DNA of 64,000 bases from Rathayibacter iranicus NCPPB 2253 = VKM Ac-1602 (GTDB lineage: Bacteria > Actinomycetota > Actinomycetes > Actinomycetales > Microbacteriaceae). Position numbers and translations under genes: made by a program. The notes beneath the pieces are model-generated. The model saw only the letters and a list, made by a program, of their open reading frames with translations. It did no database searches and was not told where the DNA came from. Shown in pieces: positions 7,937 through 16,171 of the stretch. Every line of letters starts with the position of its first letter. Position 1 is the first letter of the stretch. Location: NCBI RefSeq assembly GCF_003149025.1, contig NZ_QGDV01000003.1, positions 62,001 to 126,000 on the forward strand. Direction: 5' to 3'.

Positions 7937-9238
7937 TTACGCGGTCGCCGCGCCGGTGTCGGGGTGGGCGATCGAGGCCGGCTCGGCAAGCACCTTGATG
8001 CCGAAGAGAGCCTCGAGACCGGTGAGGTACGCCTCCTGAGCCCCGGCGCGCGCGTAGTCGCGGGCACGCACGCTCGGTGTGTGCAGCAGGACTCCCGCGA
8101 GGTGGCGGAGCGCCTGCTCCGTCCGGCCGTCCTCGTCGCCGCGCGAACGTGCGCGCTCGATCTCGGCGTCGAGCGCGTCGAATACGTGCGAGCGCAACGC
8201 CACGACGGCCGGGGTCAGGCTCTTCTCGTCGGCGACGTCCGAGAACTTGCGGACGGCCTTGTCGACGAGGGCCCGTGCGTGCTGGGAGGCGTCGAGGACT
8301 TCGAGTGGTGCGTGCAGGCTGATGGTCTCGAGGTCGAGTAGCTCGACGCCGGTGACCGAGGTGACGTCGGCGGCGACGTTGCGCGGCAGGCCGAGGTCGA
8401 TGACGAGCTGGCGCTCGCGGGAGAAGCCCTGGAGGCGTCCAGCGGCGAGCAGTGCCGCGTCGAGCACCGGCTCCTGTGCCGTGGTGCAGGTGATGACGAT
8501 GTCCGAGGAGACAGCTTCGAGCGCCAGGTCGTCGCCGTGAATCGGACGAAGGGAGCGTCGCGCAGCGAAGCCTTCCGCCCGACCGGACGGGGAGTGCACG
8601 GCGATATCGACCACTCCGCGGTCGCGAAGCGCGGCGACGGTCGCCCGGGCGTAGCTGCCGGTGCCGATGAGTAGCACGCGCGCCGCGCGCCAGTCCGTGA
8701 CGCGGCTCGCGGCCAGGTCGAGTGCGAGGCGCACGATCGATCGGCCGGCGCTGCCGAGGCCGGTGCGGTTCTTAATCCCGCGCGAGGTCTGTGACGCGCG
8801 TTGGAACAGGCGCTCGAGCTCGGAGGACGTCGTGCCTAAGCGTCGCGCCTCCTCGAGCGAACGGCGGACCTGACCGGCGATTTCCCCCTCGCCGACGACG
8901 ACAGACTCGAGGCCGCTGGACACGGCGAACAGGTGCTCGGCAACCCGGTCGCCCGAGACCACGTCGACGCTGCCGCGCAGCTCATCTTGCTCGACCCCGG
9001 TCGCGGCGCTGACGGCGGCGGTGGCCGCTTCGACGGCGACGGCCTGGGCGGCGGTCAACGGCTCGTCGATGTCGAGGTAGGCCTCGAAGCGGTTGCAGGT
9101 GGCGACGACGACCGCTCCGGAGACAAAATCGATGCCGTCCGAGAGCGCCGACGTAACGACCGCGGAGTCGACGGAAAGCTTCTCGAGGAGATCGAAGCTG
9201 GCGTTCTTGTGCGACGCCGTCAGACACAGAAGCACCAC
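7937..9238 (-). CDS. hemA: Glutamyl-tRNA reductase
   Basis: First committed step of C5-pathway tetrapyrrole synthesis: NADPH-dependent reduction of glutamyl-tRNA to glutamate-1-semialdehyde, the substrate of HemL encoded downstream. It has 433 residues. The catalytic domain contains [12 protein letters not shown] with the thioester-forming Cys48; then [17 protein letters not shown] and [17 protein letters not shown]; the NADPH fold starts at [18 protein letters not shown]; the C-terminal half is the dimerisation domain. It is transcribed away from hemE. In the ancestral layout the two probably shared one short intergenic region, now separated by a two-gene insert. Confidence 0.97.
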   Translation of the reverse strand: MVLLCLTASHKNASFDLLEKLSVDSAVVTSALSDGIDFVSGAVVVATCNRFEAYLDIDEPLTAAQAVAVEAATAAVSAATGVEQDELRGSVDVVSGDRVAEHLFAVSSGLESVVVGEGEIAGQVRRSLEEARRLGTTSSELERLFQRASQTSRGIKNRTGLGSAGRSIVRLALDLAASRVTDWRAARVLLIGTGSYARATVAALRDRGVVDIAVHSPSGRAEGFAARRSLRPIHGDDLALEAVSSDIVITCTTAQEPVLDAALLAAGRLQGFSRERQLVIDLGLPRNVAADVTSVTGVELLDLETISLHAPLEVLDASQHARALVDKAVRKFSDVADEKSLTPAVVALRSHVFDALDAEIERARSRGDEDGRTEQALRHLAGVLLHTPSVRARDYARAGAQEAYLTGLEALFGIKVLAEPASIAHPDTGAATA

Positions 9239-9263
9239 GTCAGTCTACGCGTGGTCTCAGGTG

Positions 9264-9304
9264 GCGAGGTCGTGAGCTGGGGAGGATGCACGGATGCGCC
9301 TGGA
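9264..9304. repeat. Left copy of 41-bp direct repeat
   Basis: Exact 41-bp match to 11410-11450. The flanking bases differ on both sides (G/A before, C/A after), so the boundaries are sharp. It lies 25 bases upstream of hemA. The segment between the copies is a two-gene insert, so this copy is read as one end of an insertion scar. Confidence 0.95.
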
Positions 9305-9361
9305 CGACGACTGGACGTGGTGCGTTCCGTTCCCAGGGCCTCGGAACACGACCTGGAACCA

Positions 9362-9453
9362 GGAGGCTTATTCAGAGCAGATGATCCATCGTTTGGAAAT
9401 GAACGCTGATCAGGGATTGTGTAGCGACCTGGCAGGGCTCTGAATAAGCCTCC
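9362..9453. repeat. 92-bp element with 17-bp perfect terminal inverted repeats
   Basis: GGAGGCTTATTCAGAGC at 9362-9378 is the exact reverse complement of 9437-9453, with 58 bases between. It lies inside the insert, just upstream of the ATPase gene. The form fits either a miniature inverted-repeat element or a large hairpin in the leader of the ATPase operon. No flanking short target duplication is obvious. Confidence 0.8.
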
Positions 9454-9529
9454 AGGTGTCCTCGTGATGCGCCGATCGCTCAGCGGCGCCGGTCGGCGCT
9501 GTATGCTCCGACCGACGAGAGGTGGAGTC

Positions 9530-10753
9530 GTGAGTAGTGCGATCGATCGTGTCCAACGGAGTATCCCGGTTTCTCGAATCCATGCTCAAAATTTTCGGTC
9601 TTTCCGTGATGTGGACGTTCAGCTCGGACCCTTGACGGTCCTCGTGGGGCCGAATGGATCTGGAAAGTCCAATTTGTTGAAAGTATTGCAATTCATCTCG
9701 ACTGCCGCTCGTTTCGATCTCGATGTCGCGCTGAGTCAGTGGGGTGGCTTCGATCATGTGCTCAGGCAGTCCACTCGCGCTCAAGCCCAAAGCGTTGAAC
9801 TAGAGATTGAAGGTCAGGTGACGCGCCTTGCTAGCGAGAATGCCCCGGACCACTATCGTCTATTGGTGACACGCAAGAAAAATGGCGAGCTCACGCGTAC
9901 CGAGGAATTGGCCTTCAAGCGGCTCGAAGGTCGCGGTCGGCGAATCAAGGTCCGCGATTCTGCCGTCACGATCGAGGCTGGAGAATTACAGACTCAACGA
10001 AATCTCGCGTCGCGAACGACAACCGGTCTCGGTGCCTTGGCACAATTCGCGCAGGACGAGGTCGGCCCGCAGCCGGCCGCCTATGTTCGTTTCCTGACCT
10101 CGATGCGTGTCCTCGAACCAGATGTGGCGGCAGCGCGCGAGCCGAGCCGATACTCTGAGGGGCGGCTCGCAGACGATGCGCATAACCTTGCTTCTGCGCT
10201 AGCAAACCTCCAGGCGGCATCCACTGACGCTTTTGCCGCCCTCGTTTCTGATCTCGCGGCATGTCTTCCTGGTCTTGAGCGAATTGAACTCGCACCCATT
10301 GGCGGCGCTGGGCGCGCCTTCGTTGTTCAATTGCACGAGCGCGGAGTGCGTCGGCCCATCGAACTCGCCGATGCCTCCTACGGAACGGTTCGGTTGCTTG
10401 CGCTCCTCGTCGCGCTCCACGAGCCCGACCCGCCTGCCTTCACGGCGATCGAAGAGCTCGACCACGGGCTGCATCCCTATGCGCTCGAGGTGTTGGTCGA
10501 TCGTATGAGGGCCGCAAGCGCAAAGACTCAGATTCTCGCGGCTACTCATTCTCCCACTCTCGTTAATCGCCTCGAGCCGCACGAAGTTCTCATCGCGGAG
10601 CGCGATTACGAGACCGGAGAATCGATAATTCCTGCTCGCAACGCCGAGGAGATCGCTTCTGCCATTCGTTCGACCGTGGATGAGGATTCGGGCTCTTCGC
10701 GCGGAATCGGCGAACTCTGGTTTGCTGGTGCTCTCGGAGGAGTGCCGGCATGA
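9530..10753 (+). CDS. AAA family (SMC/RecF-like) ATPase, candidate defence component
   Basis: Predicted ATPase of the AAA_21/OLD-like class, about 407 residues. Walker A is GPNGSGKS (residues 40-47) after HAQNFRSFRDVDVQLGPLTV. The signature region is DASYGTVRLLALL (about 281). Walker B is FTAIEELDHGLHP, with Glu308-Glu309. The H-loop is AATHSPTLVNRL (His340). An insertion-rich middle separates the two ATPase halves, as in RecF-like proteins. The frame extends back to 9464, but GTG at 9530 has GAGAGG upstream. Its stop overlaps the next gene's start (ATGA), so the two are translationally coupled. Codon use is visibly more AT-rich than in the heme genes. ATPase-plus-TOPRIM pairs are typical of phage defence (PARIS, AbiL/RloAB-like); the role here is inferred. 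Confidence 0.85.
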   Translation: MSSAIDRVQRSIPVSRIHAQNFRSFRDVDVQLGPLTVLVGPNGSGKSNLLKVLQFISTAARFDLDVALSQWGGFDHVLRQSTRAQAQSVELEIEGQVTRLASENAPDHYRLLVTRKKNGELTRTEELAFKRLEGRGRRIKVRDSAVTIEAGELQTQRNLASRTTTGLGALAQFAQDEVGPQPAAYVRFLTSMRVLEPDVAAAREPSRYSEGRLADDAHNLASALANLQAASTDAFAALVSDLAACLPGLERIELAPIGGAGRAFVVQLHERGVRRPIELADASYGTVRLLALLVALHEPDPPAFTAIEELDHGLHPYALEVLVDRMRAASAKTQILAATHSPTLVNRLEPHEVLIAERDYETGESIIPARNAEEIASAIRSTVDEDSGSSRGIGELWFAGALGGVPA

Positions 10754-11385
10754 GGAGTGCGAAGTCATCTAGTAAGCGAAAGCCTGTGGTCCTCGTTTTT
10801 GGCGAAAACCTCAACGACTCGGCCGCAATCTCGCATCTCGCATCTTTCTCGAATCCGAAACTCAAGGGCCGAGTTCGCGCTCGACCCAAGCCGGTGTCGT
10901 TGACCAAGGATGCGGGTCCGCCTGCGGTCACGAGGTGGCTAAAGGATCTCCTCGCTACAGTCGTTGCGACCGAGGCGGGTGGGCAGCCCGTCGCGGCAGT
11001 GCTCGTCCATCGCGACTCGGACGGCGTTGATCCTGACGGGAAAGTGGAAAAGGCCTTGCAGATGCAAATTCAAGAACTTCCCGGAGCGGTCGCGGTTGTT
11101 CCCGTTCAGGCAACGGAGTCCTGGTGGCTCCTCTACCCGACGGCCGTCGAATCGCTGAGCCCGCTCCGGTGGAAAGGTAGACTCTCTCGAAAGTCGCGGG
11201 AGGTCGATCTCATTCCTCATCCAAAAGATGAGCTGAAGCGTGCAACCCGTCCTTACGAGTACAGCGAGGCCGATTCTCGGAGGATTGCTGAACGGATTGC
11301 GAGTGGCGCTCACGAGCAATGTGGCACATCGGGGTCGTTCGCCCGCTTCCAAGCTAGGTCGAGGGAGATTGACCTCCGTCCCTGA
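10750..11385 (+). CDS. TOPRIM-like protein (DUF4276-like), partner of the ATPase
   Basis: Protein of 211 residues coupled to the ATPase by an ATGA overlap. Its core looks like a TOPRIM fold: a first strand ending in an acidic residue (VVLVFGENLND, Glu19), then AAVLVHRDSDG with the DxD pair Asp89/Asp91, then VVPVQATESWWLLYP with Glu123. This E...DxD arrangement is the metal site of TOPRIM nucleases and fits DUF4276-type proteins that accompany AAA ATPases. The C terminus is basic (RKSREVDL, DELKRATRPYEYSEADSRR). The predicted role is nucleolytic effector of a two-gene defence system. Fold and function are inferred from motifs only. Confidence 0.65.
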   Translation: MRSAKSSSKRKPVVLVFGENLNDSAAISHLASFSNPKLKGRVRARPKPVSLTKDAGPPAVTRWLKDLLATVVATEAGGQPVAAVLVHRDSDGVDPDGKVEKALQMQIQELPGAVAVVPVQATESWWLLYPTAVESLSPLRWKGRLSRKSREVDLIPHPKDELKRATRPYEYSEADSRRIAERIASGAHEQCGTSGSFARFQARSREIDLRP

Positions 11386-11409
11386 GTCGTCGGCCGGCCC
11401 GCCCAGCGA

Positions 11410-11450
11410 GCGAGGTCGTGAGCTGGGGAGGATGCACGGATGCGCCTGGA
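11410..11450. repeat. Right copy of 41-bp direct repeat
   Basis: Exact copy of 9264-9304, 25 bases after the end of the TOPRIM-like gene and immediately before the hemE -10 region. The hemE promoter motif follows only this copy, so this side keeps the ancestral hemE context. Confidence 0.95.
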
Positions 11451-11455
11451 ATAAT
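11450..11455 (+). promoter_or_regulatory. -10 hexamer AATAAT of hemE, leaderless
   Basis: AATAAT, one mismatch to TATAAT, lies exactly six bases before the hemE GTG. Its first base is the last base of the 41-bp repeat, so the insertion left the -10 intact but may have replaced sequence further upstream. Confidence 0.5.
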
Positions 11456-11461
11456 GCCGCG

Positions 11462-12580
11462 GTGACCTCCACTCTCGACGGCCTCCTCGATCCGCTGCAT
11501 CCCCTCACAGCCGGGCGCACCGCCAACTCGGCGCTGCTGCGGGCCTACCGCTCCGAGCGCGGCGAGCGGACGCCCGTGTGGTTCATGCGTCAGGCGGGCC
11601 GCAGCCTCCCGGAGTACCGCGCGTTGCGCACCGATACCGCAATGCTCGATGCCTGCCTCGATCCCGCCCTCGCGAGCGAGATCACCCTGCAGCCGGTGCG
11701 TCGCCACGGAGTGGATGCGGGCATCTTCTTCAGCGATATCGTGATCCCGCTGCGGTTGGCGGGTGTGGGAGTGGACATCGTCCCGGGCCGCGGCCCCGTG
11801 CTCGAGAAGCCGGTGCGGACGGCCGCGGACGTCGCTGAGCTGGCCGCAATCGATCCCGCGGTGCTCGACGAGACGCTCGAGCCGATTCGCGAAGGCGTGC
11901 GCCGCACCGTGGCTCAGCTCGGCGACACTCCGCTGATTGGATTCGCCGGCGCTCCCTTCACCCTGGCTGCATACCTCGTCGAGGGCGGCCCGTCGAAGGA
12001 CCACCTCCGCGCCCGCACGATGATGCACGCGGACCCCAGCGCCTGGGCTCAGCTGATGGAGTGGACGGCCGAGGTCACTGGTCGTTTCCTCCGCGCGCAG
12101 GTGCTCGCTGGAGCGAGCGCCGCCCAACTCTTCGACTCGTGGGCGGGCGCCCTCTCGCTCGCCGACTACACGGCGCACGTGGCCTCCGCCTCCACTCATG
12201 CTCTGACGCACGTGCGCGACCTGGCCTTCGATCACGGTGAGACACGGCGCAATGTGCCGATCGTGCACTTCGGAGTGGGCACGGGTGAGCTGCTCGGTGC
12301 GATGCACGAGATCGGTGTCGACGTGGTGGGAGTCGATTACCGCGTTCCTCTCGACGAGGCGAACCACCGTCTCGGCGGTTTCGTGCCGATACAGGGCAAC
12401 GTCGACCCGGCGCTGCTGACCGCGCCCTGGGAGGTGCTCTCGGCCCACGTCGATGACGTCCTCCGCCGGGGGCTTAGCGCGCCGGCGCACGTGCTGAACC
12501 TCGGACATGGCGTGCCGCCCGAGACCGACCCCGACGTGCTGACGCGCCTCGTCGCGTTCGTGCACGACTGGCGTCCGTGA
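11462..12580 (+). CDS. hemE: Uroporphyrinogen decarboxylase
   Basis: Converts uroporphyrinogen III to coproporphyrinogen III; 372 residues. Hallmarks are RTPVWFMRQAGRSLPEYR near the N terminus (substrate-binding arginines), GIFFSDIVIPLRLAGVGV, GFAGAPFTLAAYLVEGG, and GHGVPPETDPD near the C terminus. The frame is open further upstream through the 41-bp repeat, but GTG at 11462 gives the family length and has a -10 motif at leaderless spacing. Its stop overlaps the hemY start (GTGA), so the two are translated together. It is the first gene of the main heme operon. Confidence 0.96.
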   Translation: MTSTLDGLLDPLHPLTAGRTANSALLRAYRSERGERTPVWFMRQAGRSLPEYRALRTDTAMLDACLDPALASEITLQPVRRHGVDAGIFFSDIVIPLRLAGVGVDIVPGRGPVLEKPVRTAADVAELAAIDPAVLDETLEPIREGVRRTVAQLGDTPLIGFAGAPFTLAAYLVEGGPSKDHLRARTMMHADPSAWAQLMEWTAEVTGRFLRAQVLAGASAAQLFDSWAGALSLADYTAHVASASTHALTHVRDLAFDHGETRRNVPIVHFGVGTGELLGAMHEIGVDVVGVDYRVPLDEANHRLGGFVPIQGNVDPALLTAPWEVLSAHVDDVLRRGLSAPAHVLNLGHGVPPETDPDVLTRLVAFVHDWRP

Positions 12581-14064
12581 GCGCCGACCACTCGCGCGAC
12601 GGCGCGCAATACGACGTCGCGGTGGTCGGTGGCGGAGTGGCGGGTCTCGCCGCTGCCGCCGAGTGCCTGCGCATCGGACTTCGAGTCGTCGTCCTCGAGG
12701 CTGGAGAGCGAGTGGGCGGCTCCGTCGCACCGCTCGACATTGCCGGAGTCACGCTCGATGCGGGTGCCGAGAGCTTCGCCACCCGCGGCGGCACCGTCGA
12801 GCGGGCGCTCGCCGCGCTGACGCTCGACGGCCGTCCGCTCGCCGAGTCGGTTGTCGAACCGCGGACGCACGGCTCCTGGCTGCACCTCTCGGGCGGCCGC
12901 TCCGTCCCCTCGCCAGGAGCCGGAATTCTGGGGATCCCTGGTTCCCCGTTCGCTCCCGATGTCGTGCGGGCGATTGGCCGCCGCGGCGCCTGGCGTGCCT
13001 GGCTTGACACGATGATGCCCGTGCTGCGGATTGGACGGGCTCACTCGCTGGCCGAACTCGTGCGCACCCGGATGGGCGAGCGCGTGCTCGAGGATCTGGT
13101 CGCGCCGGTCATCTCGGGTGTGTACTCGAGTCGCCCCGATGACATCGACGTCGATCTCGCCGCTCCTGGGCTCAACGGCGCGATCACCCGCGCCGGCTCC
13201 CTCGCTCGCGCGGTCGCGGCTCTGCGCGCCAACCTTCCGGCGGGTGTCGCCGTCCGCGGGATCGAGGGCGGGATGCACCGCCTCGTCGCCGCGCTCGTGC
13301 AGCGGATCGACTACCTCTCGGGCGAGATCCGCACGGGTGCCTCCGTCGTGAGACTCGGGGGCTCGGACGGGGCCTTCGTCGTGACCCTGGTCGACGCCGC
13401 GCTGGCCGCCCGCGCGGTGATCGTGGCGACACCGGAGTGCGACGCGCGCGAGCTGCTGGCCGGCCTCGCGCCCACAGTCCACGAGCGCACGGAAGAGGCA
13501 CTGCACGACTCCGTCGAGCTGGTGACTCTCGTCATCGACGACACGCGCCTGGACGCGGCGCCTCGCGGTTCCGGAGTCCTGGTGGCGCCGACGTCGCGCG
13601 ATGTCGTTGCCAAGGCGCTGACTCACGCGACCGCGAAATGGGAGTGGCTGGCCGCTTCCCTTCCTCCCGGCCGACACGTGCTCCGCCTCTCCTACGGGCG
13701 CCCCGGCGAGCACCCACCGCTCGCAGGGCGGGGAGACTCGGAGGTCGCGGCGATTGCGCTCCGCGATGCGTCGGTCCTGCTCGGGGTGCCGCTCGACCCG
13801 GATTCGGTGGTTGACACAACCCGGGTGAGTTGGGCGAACGTCCGCCCTGCCGCGGCGCTGGGGCGCAGGGCTCACCTGGAAGCGTTTCGCCAGGCGCTCG
13901 TGCCGGTCGAGGGAGTCGCCGTGACGGGCACCTGGATCGCGGGCACCGGGCTCGCGTCGGTACTGCCGCACGCCGCCGATGCCGCCACCCTTATCCGGCG
14001 CCGACTGGTGCGTCAAGGCGTCGAGTTTCCGCGCGAAGACCGGGACGCCGACGGCTACTCTTAG
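12577..14064 (+). CDS. hemY: Coproporphyrinogen III oxidase (HemY/CgoX type)
   Basis: FAD enzyme of 495 residues. The Rossmann motif VVGGGVAGLAAAAECLRIG is followed by VVVLEAGERVGGSV. The C-terminal FAD motif is GTWIAGTGLASVLPHA. In actinomycetes with HemQ this HemY-type enzyme oxidises coproporphyrinogen III to coproporphyrin III rather than acting on protoporphyrinogen. The presence of hemQ and hemH just downstream supports that reading. It starts at GTG overlapping the hemE stop. About 90 bases separate it from the small membrane-protein genes that follow. Confidence 0.93.
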   Translation: MSADHSRDGAQYDVAVVGGGVAGLAAAAECLRIGLRVVVLEAGERVGGSVAPLDIAGVTLDAGAESFATRGGTVERALAALTLDGRPLAESVVEPRTHGSWLHLSGGRSVPSPGAGILGIPGSPFAPDVVRAIGRRGAWRAWLDTMMPVLRIGRAHSLAELVRTRMGERVLEDLVAPVISGVYSSRPDDIDVDLAAPGLNGAITRAGSLARAVAALRANLPAGVAVRGIEGGMHRLVAALVQRIDYLSGEIRTGASVVRLGGSDGAFVVTLVDAALAARAVIVATPECDARELLAGLAPTVHERTEEALHDSVELVTLVIDDTRLDAAPRGSGVLVAPTSRDVVAKALTHATAKWEWLAASLPPGRHVLRLSYGRPGEHPPLAGRGDSEVAAIALRDASVLLGVPLDPDSVVDTTRVSWANVRPAAALGRRAHLEAFRQALVPVEGVAVTGTWIAGTGLASVLPHAADAATLIRRRLVRQGVEFPREDRDADGYS

Positions 14065-14157
14065 GCCGAGGCATCCGCGCGTGTGCGGCGTGCCCCGGCA
14101 CGAGTGGTCGGCGACCGCGTGGACGATCGCGAAAGCGACCCAGGACGAGGAGTAGGC

Positions 14158-14526
14158 GTGAAGGGCAAGATTCTTTTCGTGGCAGGAGCTGCAACCGGTT
14201 ACGTGCTGGGAGCACGCGCCGGCCGCAAGCGATACGAGCAGATCGCTTCGGCGGCGAACAAGTTCTGGAAGACGCAGCCGGTGCAGGATGTCGCGGGAGC
14301 CGTCGGCGGCGCCGCGAAGACGCAGCTGAGCAGCGTGTCAGACAAGGCGTACGAGGTCGTGCGCTCGGTGGTCGTCAAGGCGGTGTCCGGAGGAAAGAAG
14401 GCCCAGGGCGCGAGCGACGCGGAGGCCACTGCAGCGGCGCGCCAGGCCGCCACCAAGGTCGACGAGGCCGCGGCATCAGCAGGCTCCGGAGGATCGGCGT
14501 CGTCGACCTCCACCAGCAAGGCGTAG
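14158..14526 (+). CDS. Small YtxH-like membrane-anchored protein
   Basis: Protein of 122 residues from GTG at 14158, chosen because GAGGAG lies five bases upstream; the frame is open back to 14083. The N terminus is one hydrophobic helix (ILFVAGAATGYVLGARAGRKRYEQI), typical of actinobacterial YtxH-domain proteins. A long Ala/Lys-rich, probably helical and then disordered tail follows (SASSTSTSKA at the end). No enzymatic motif. It is the first of three small envelope genes lodged between hemY and hemQ. Function unknown. Confidence 0.75.
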   Translation: MKGKILFVAGAATGYVLGARAGRKRYEQIASAANKFWKTQPVQDVAGAVGGAAKTQLSSVSDKAYEVVRSVVVKAVSGGKKAQGASDAEATAAARQAATKVDEAAASAGSGGSASSTSTSKA

Positions 14527-14590
14527 TGCTCATCTCTCCGGCCTCGTCCGCCCGGCACCGTCCGGCACGTCCCACCCTCGAGGAGCTCCC

Positions 14591-15004
14591 GTGGTGAACG
14601 AACGCAATCCTAAGAACGCCCGATCACTGGGAGAGCTGGTCAGCGACCTTCCTGGCCTGGTGATCGAGCTTGTCAAGGCCGAGGTTGCCTCGCTCAAGAA
14701 CGAGCTTGCTGGCAAAGCCAAGAATGCGGGCGTGGCGGTCGCCCTGTTCGCGGTCGCGGCCTTCCTTCTCCTCACCGCGTGGGCGACGCTGGTCACCTTC
14801 GCGATCATCGGCATCGCTTCCTGGCTACCGGCCTGGCTGTCCGCGCTCATCGTCACCGTGTTCTTCCTGCTCGTGGCGGTGATCCTCGCGCTGGTCGGCG
14901 TGCGGACGATCAAGAAGGCGGTGCCGCCGGTGCCGCAGGAGTCGATCGACAGCATCAAGAAGGACGTCCAGGCGTTCAAGGGAGTGGGCAGCTATGACAA
15001 CTGA
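14591..15004 (+). CDS. Holin-X family (phage holin-like) membrane protein
   Basis: Protein of 137 residues with two central hydrophobic helices (VAVALFAVAAFLLLTAWATL and LSALIVTVFFLLVAVILALV) preceded by an amphipathic helix (LVSDLPGLVIELVKAEVASL). This is the actinobacterial Holin-X / putative superfamily III holin family, a chromosomal family and not evidence of a prophage. GAGGAGC lies just before two alternative GTG codons at 14591 and 14594. Its end overlaps the next gene by 11 bases. It probably works with the adjacent YtxH-like and DUF3618 proteins in the membrane; the role is unknown. Confidence 0.82.
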   Translation: MVNERNPKNARSLGELVSDLPGLVIELVKAEVASLKNELAGKAKNAGVAVALFAVAAFLLLTAWATLVTFAIIGIASWLPAWLSALIVTVFFLLVAVILALVGVRTIKKAVPPVPQESIDSIKKDVQAFKGVGSYDN

Positions 15005-15296
15005 GCGTTCCGTCAGCAGGAGCACGCCCCGCTTCATGGACCCGGCCGAACTCAAGCCCGGCCAGCTCAAGGCCGACATCGAGCGGGCGCGGTCCGAACT
15101 CGCCGCAACACTCGACGCGATCGAGTACAAGGTCAACGTCCCCCGCAAGATCCGCATCGCCCAGCGCACTGTGGGGCGCAAGCTCCAAGTCGTCCGCCGC
15201 CGGAATCCCTCCGCGCTGGTCGCGGGTGCGGTCGGCGCTGTTGCCGCCCTCGGCCTCGTCGCGTGGGGCATTGCCCAGAGCGTCATCGAGGACTAA
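14994..15296 (+). CDS. DUF3618 domain protein
   Basis: Protein of 100 residues. The DUF3618 signature is ADIERARSELAATLDAIEYKVNVP. A basic stretch follows (RQRTVGRKLQVVRRRNP region), then one C-terminal membrane helix (LVAGAVGAVAALGLVAWGIA). In actinomycetes this family nearly always accompanies a Holin-X protein, as here, where the two genes overlap by 11 bases. Function unknown. A strong terminator follows the stop, so the small membrane trio probably ends a transcript that begins at hemE or at its own promoter. Confidence 0.82.
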   Translation: MTTERSVSRSTPRFMDPAELKPGQLKADIERARSELAATLDAIEYKVNVPRKIRIAQRTVGRKLQVVRRRNPSALVAGAVGAVAALGLVAWGIAQSVIED

Positions 15297-15306
15297 GACG
15301 GCGGGG

Positions 15307-15334
15307 GGCTCCAGACCACTAGCTGTCTGGAGCC
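15307..15334 (+). terminator. Intrinsic-type terminator after the DUF3618 gene
   Basis: GGCTCCAGAC (15307-15316) and GTCTGGAGCC (15325-15334) form a perfect 10-bp stem with an 8-base loop, ten bases after the stop. There is no U tract, which is common for actinomycete terminators. It separates the membrane trio from hemQ. Confidence 0.75.
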
Positions 15335-15394
15335 GGTGGCGCCAGAGCTCCTGCCGCTTTTGTGCATCGGCGCGAGCGGAGGGATGATGGGTCA

Positions 15395-16171
15395 ATGACC
15401 GATCAGACCGCCGGTACGGCGGGTTCCGTTCAGTCCGCCCCCACGAGCGCCGTCGCTCCGGCGCCGCAGCCCCCCGCCGATCAGGATCACTCCGATCAGG
15501 CCCTGGGATACACGCTCTGGGCGGTTCTTCGCAGGGATCCCGTACGTCCATTCACCCTCTCGAGCGATGCGGTGGATCCCGCTGTCAAGCAGTACGAGCA
15601 TCTCATCGCTCGGCTCGCCGGTCAGGACGTGACCGTTCGCGGCACGTACGACGTGTCAGCCCTGCGCGCCGACGCCGACATCATGCTCTGGCTCACTGGG
15701 CCCGCTCCCGAAGAGTTGCAGCGGGCCTACCGCGAGCTGCGGCGCTCCGAGTTGCTGGTCGGCCTGCTGCCGACGTGGAACGCGATGGGCGTTCACCGCG
15801 ACGCGGAGTTCAGCGCGAACCACCTGCCCGCCTATCTGCGCGGCAAAGCGCCGGCCCGCTGGCTGACGGTCTACCCCTTCGTCCGCTCCTATGAGTGGTA
15901 CATCCTGCCCGAGGACGAGCGTCGCGCGATGCTCGCCCAGCACGGGCGGCAGGGTTCGCGGTTCCGCTCCGTGCTGACCAATACGGTTGCCTCGTTCTCG
16001 CTCGGCGACTACGAGTGGATCCTCGCGCTCGAGGACGAGGAACTCGTCAACCTGGTCGACTTGATGCGCGACCTGCGTGCGACGGAGGCCCGCCGTCACG
16101 TGCGCGAGGAAGTCCCGTTCTACACAGGTCGGCGTATTGAGGCCGATCAGATCGCCGAGGTGCTCCGATGA
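15395..16171 (+). CDS. hemQ: Coproheme decarboxylase HemQ (chlorite-dismutase family)
   Basis: Last step of the coproporphyrin-dependent pathway: oxidative decarboxylation of coproheme to heme b. It has 258 residues. The first 35 are Pro/Ala-rich and disordered; then the ferredoxin-like double domain. Family hallmarks are TVYPFVRSYEWYILPEDERR, followed by AMLAQHGRQG (the heme-side histidine region), and LEDEELVNLVDLMRDLRATE near the C terminus. The ATG at 15395 was preferred to an in-frame GTG at 15362. Its stop overlaps the hemH start (ATGA), so the two enzymes are made together. Confidence 0.95.
   Translation: MTDQTAGTAGSVQSAPTSAVAPAPQPPADQDHSDQALGYTLWAVLRRDPVRPFTLSSDAVDPAVKQYEHLIARLAGQDVTVRGTYDVSALRADADIMLWLTGPAPEELQRAYRELRRSELLVGLLPTWNAMGVHRDAEFSANHLPAYLRGKAPARWLTVYPFVRSYEWYILPEDERRAMLAQHGRQGSRFRSVLTNTVASFSLGDYEWILALEDEELVNLVDLMRDLRATEARRHVREEVPFYTGRRIEADQIAEVLR

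Noticed and set aside
9362-9453. Inverted repeat as a complete insertion sequence
   Set aside because: There is no transposase frame between the arms; at most it is a MITE-like element.
12337-14016. 559-residue minus-strand frame across hemE-hemY
   Set aside because: Shadow of hemE and hemY; Arg-rich low-complexity product.
14591-15004. Holin-like protein as a sign of a prophage
   Set aside because: Holin-X is a chromosomal actinobacterial family paired with DUF3618, and no other phage genes are present.
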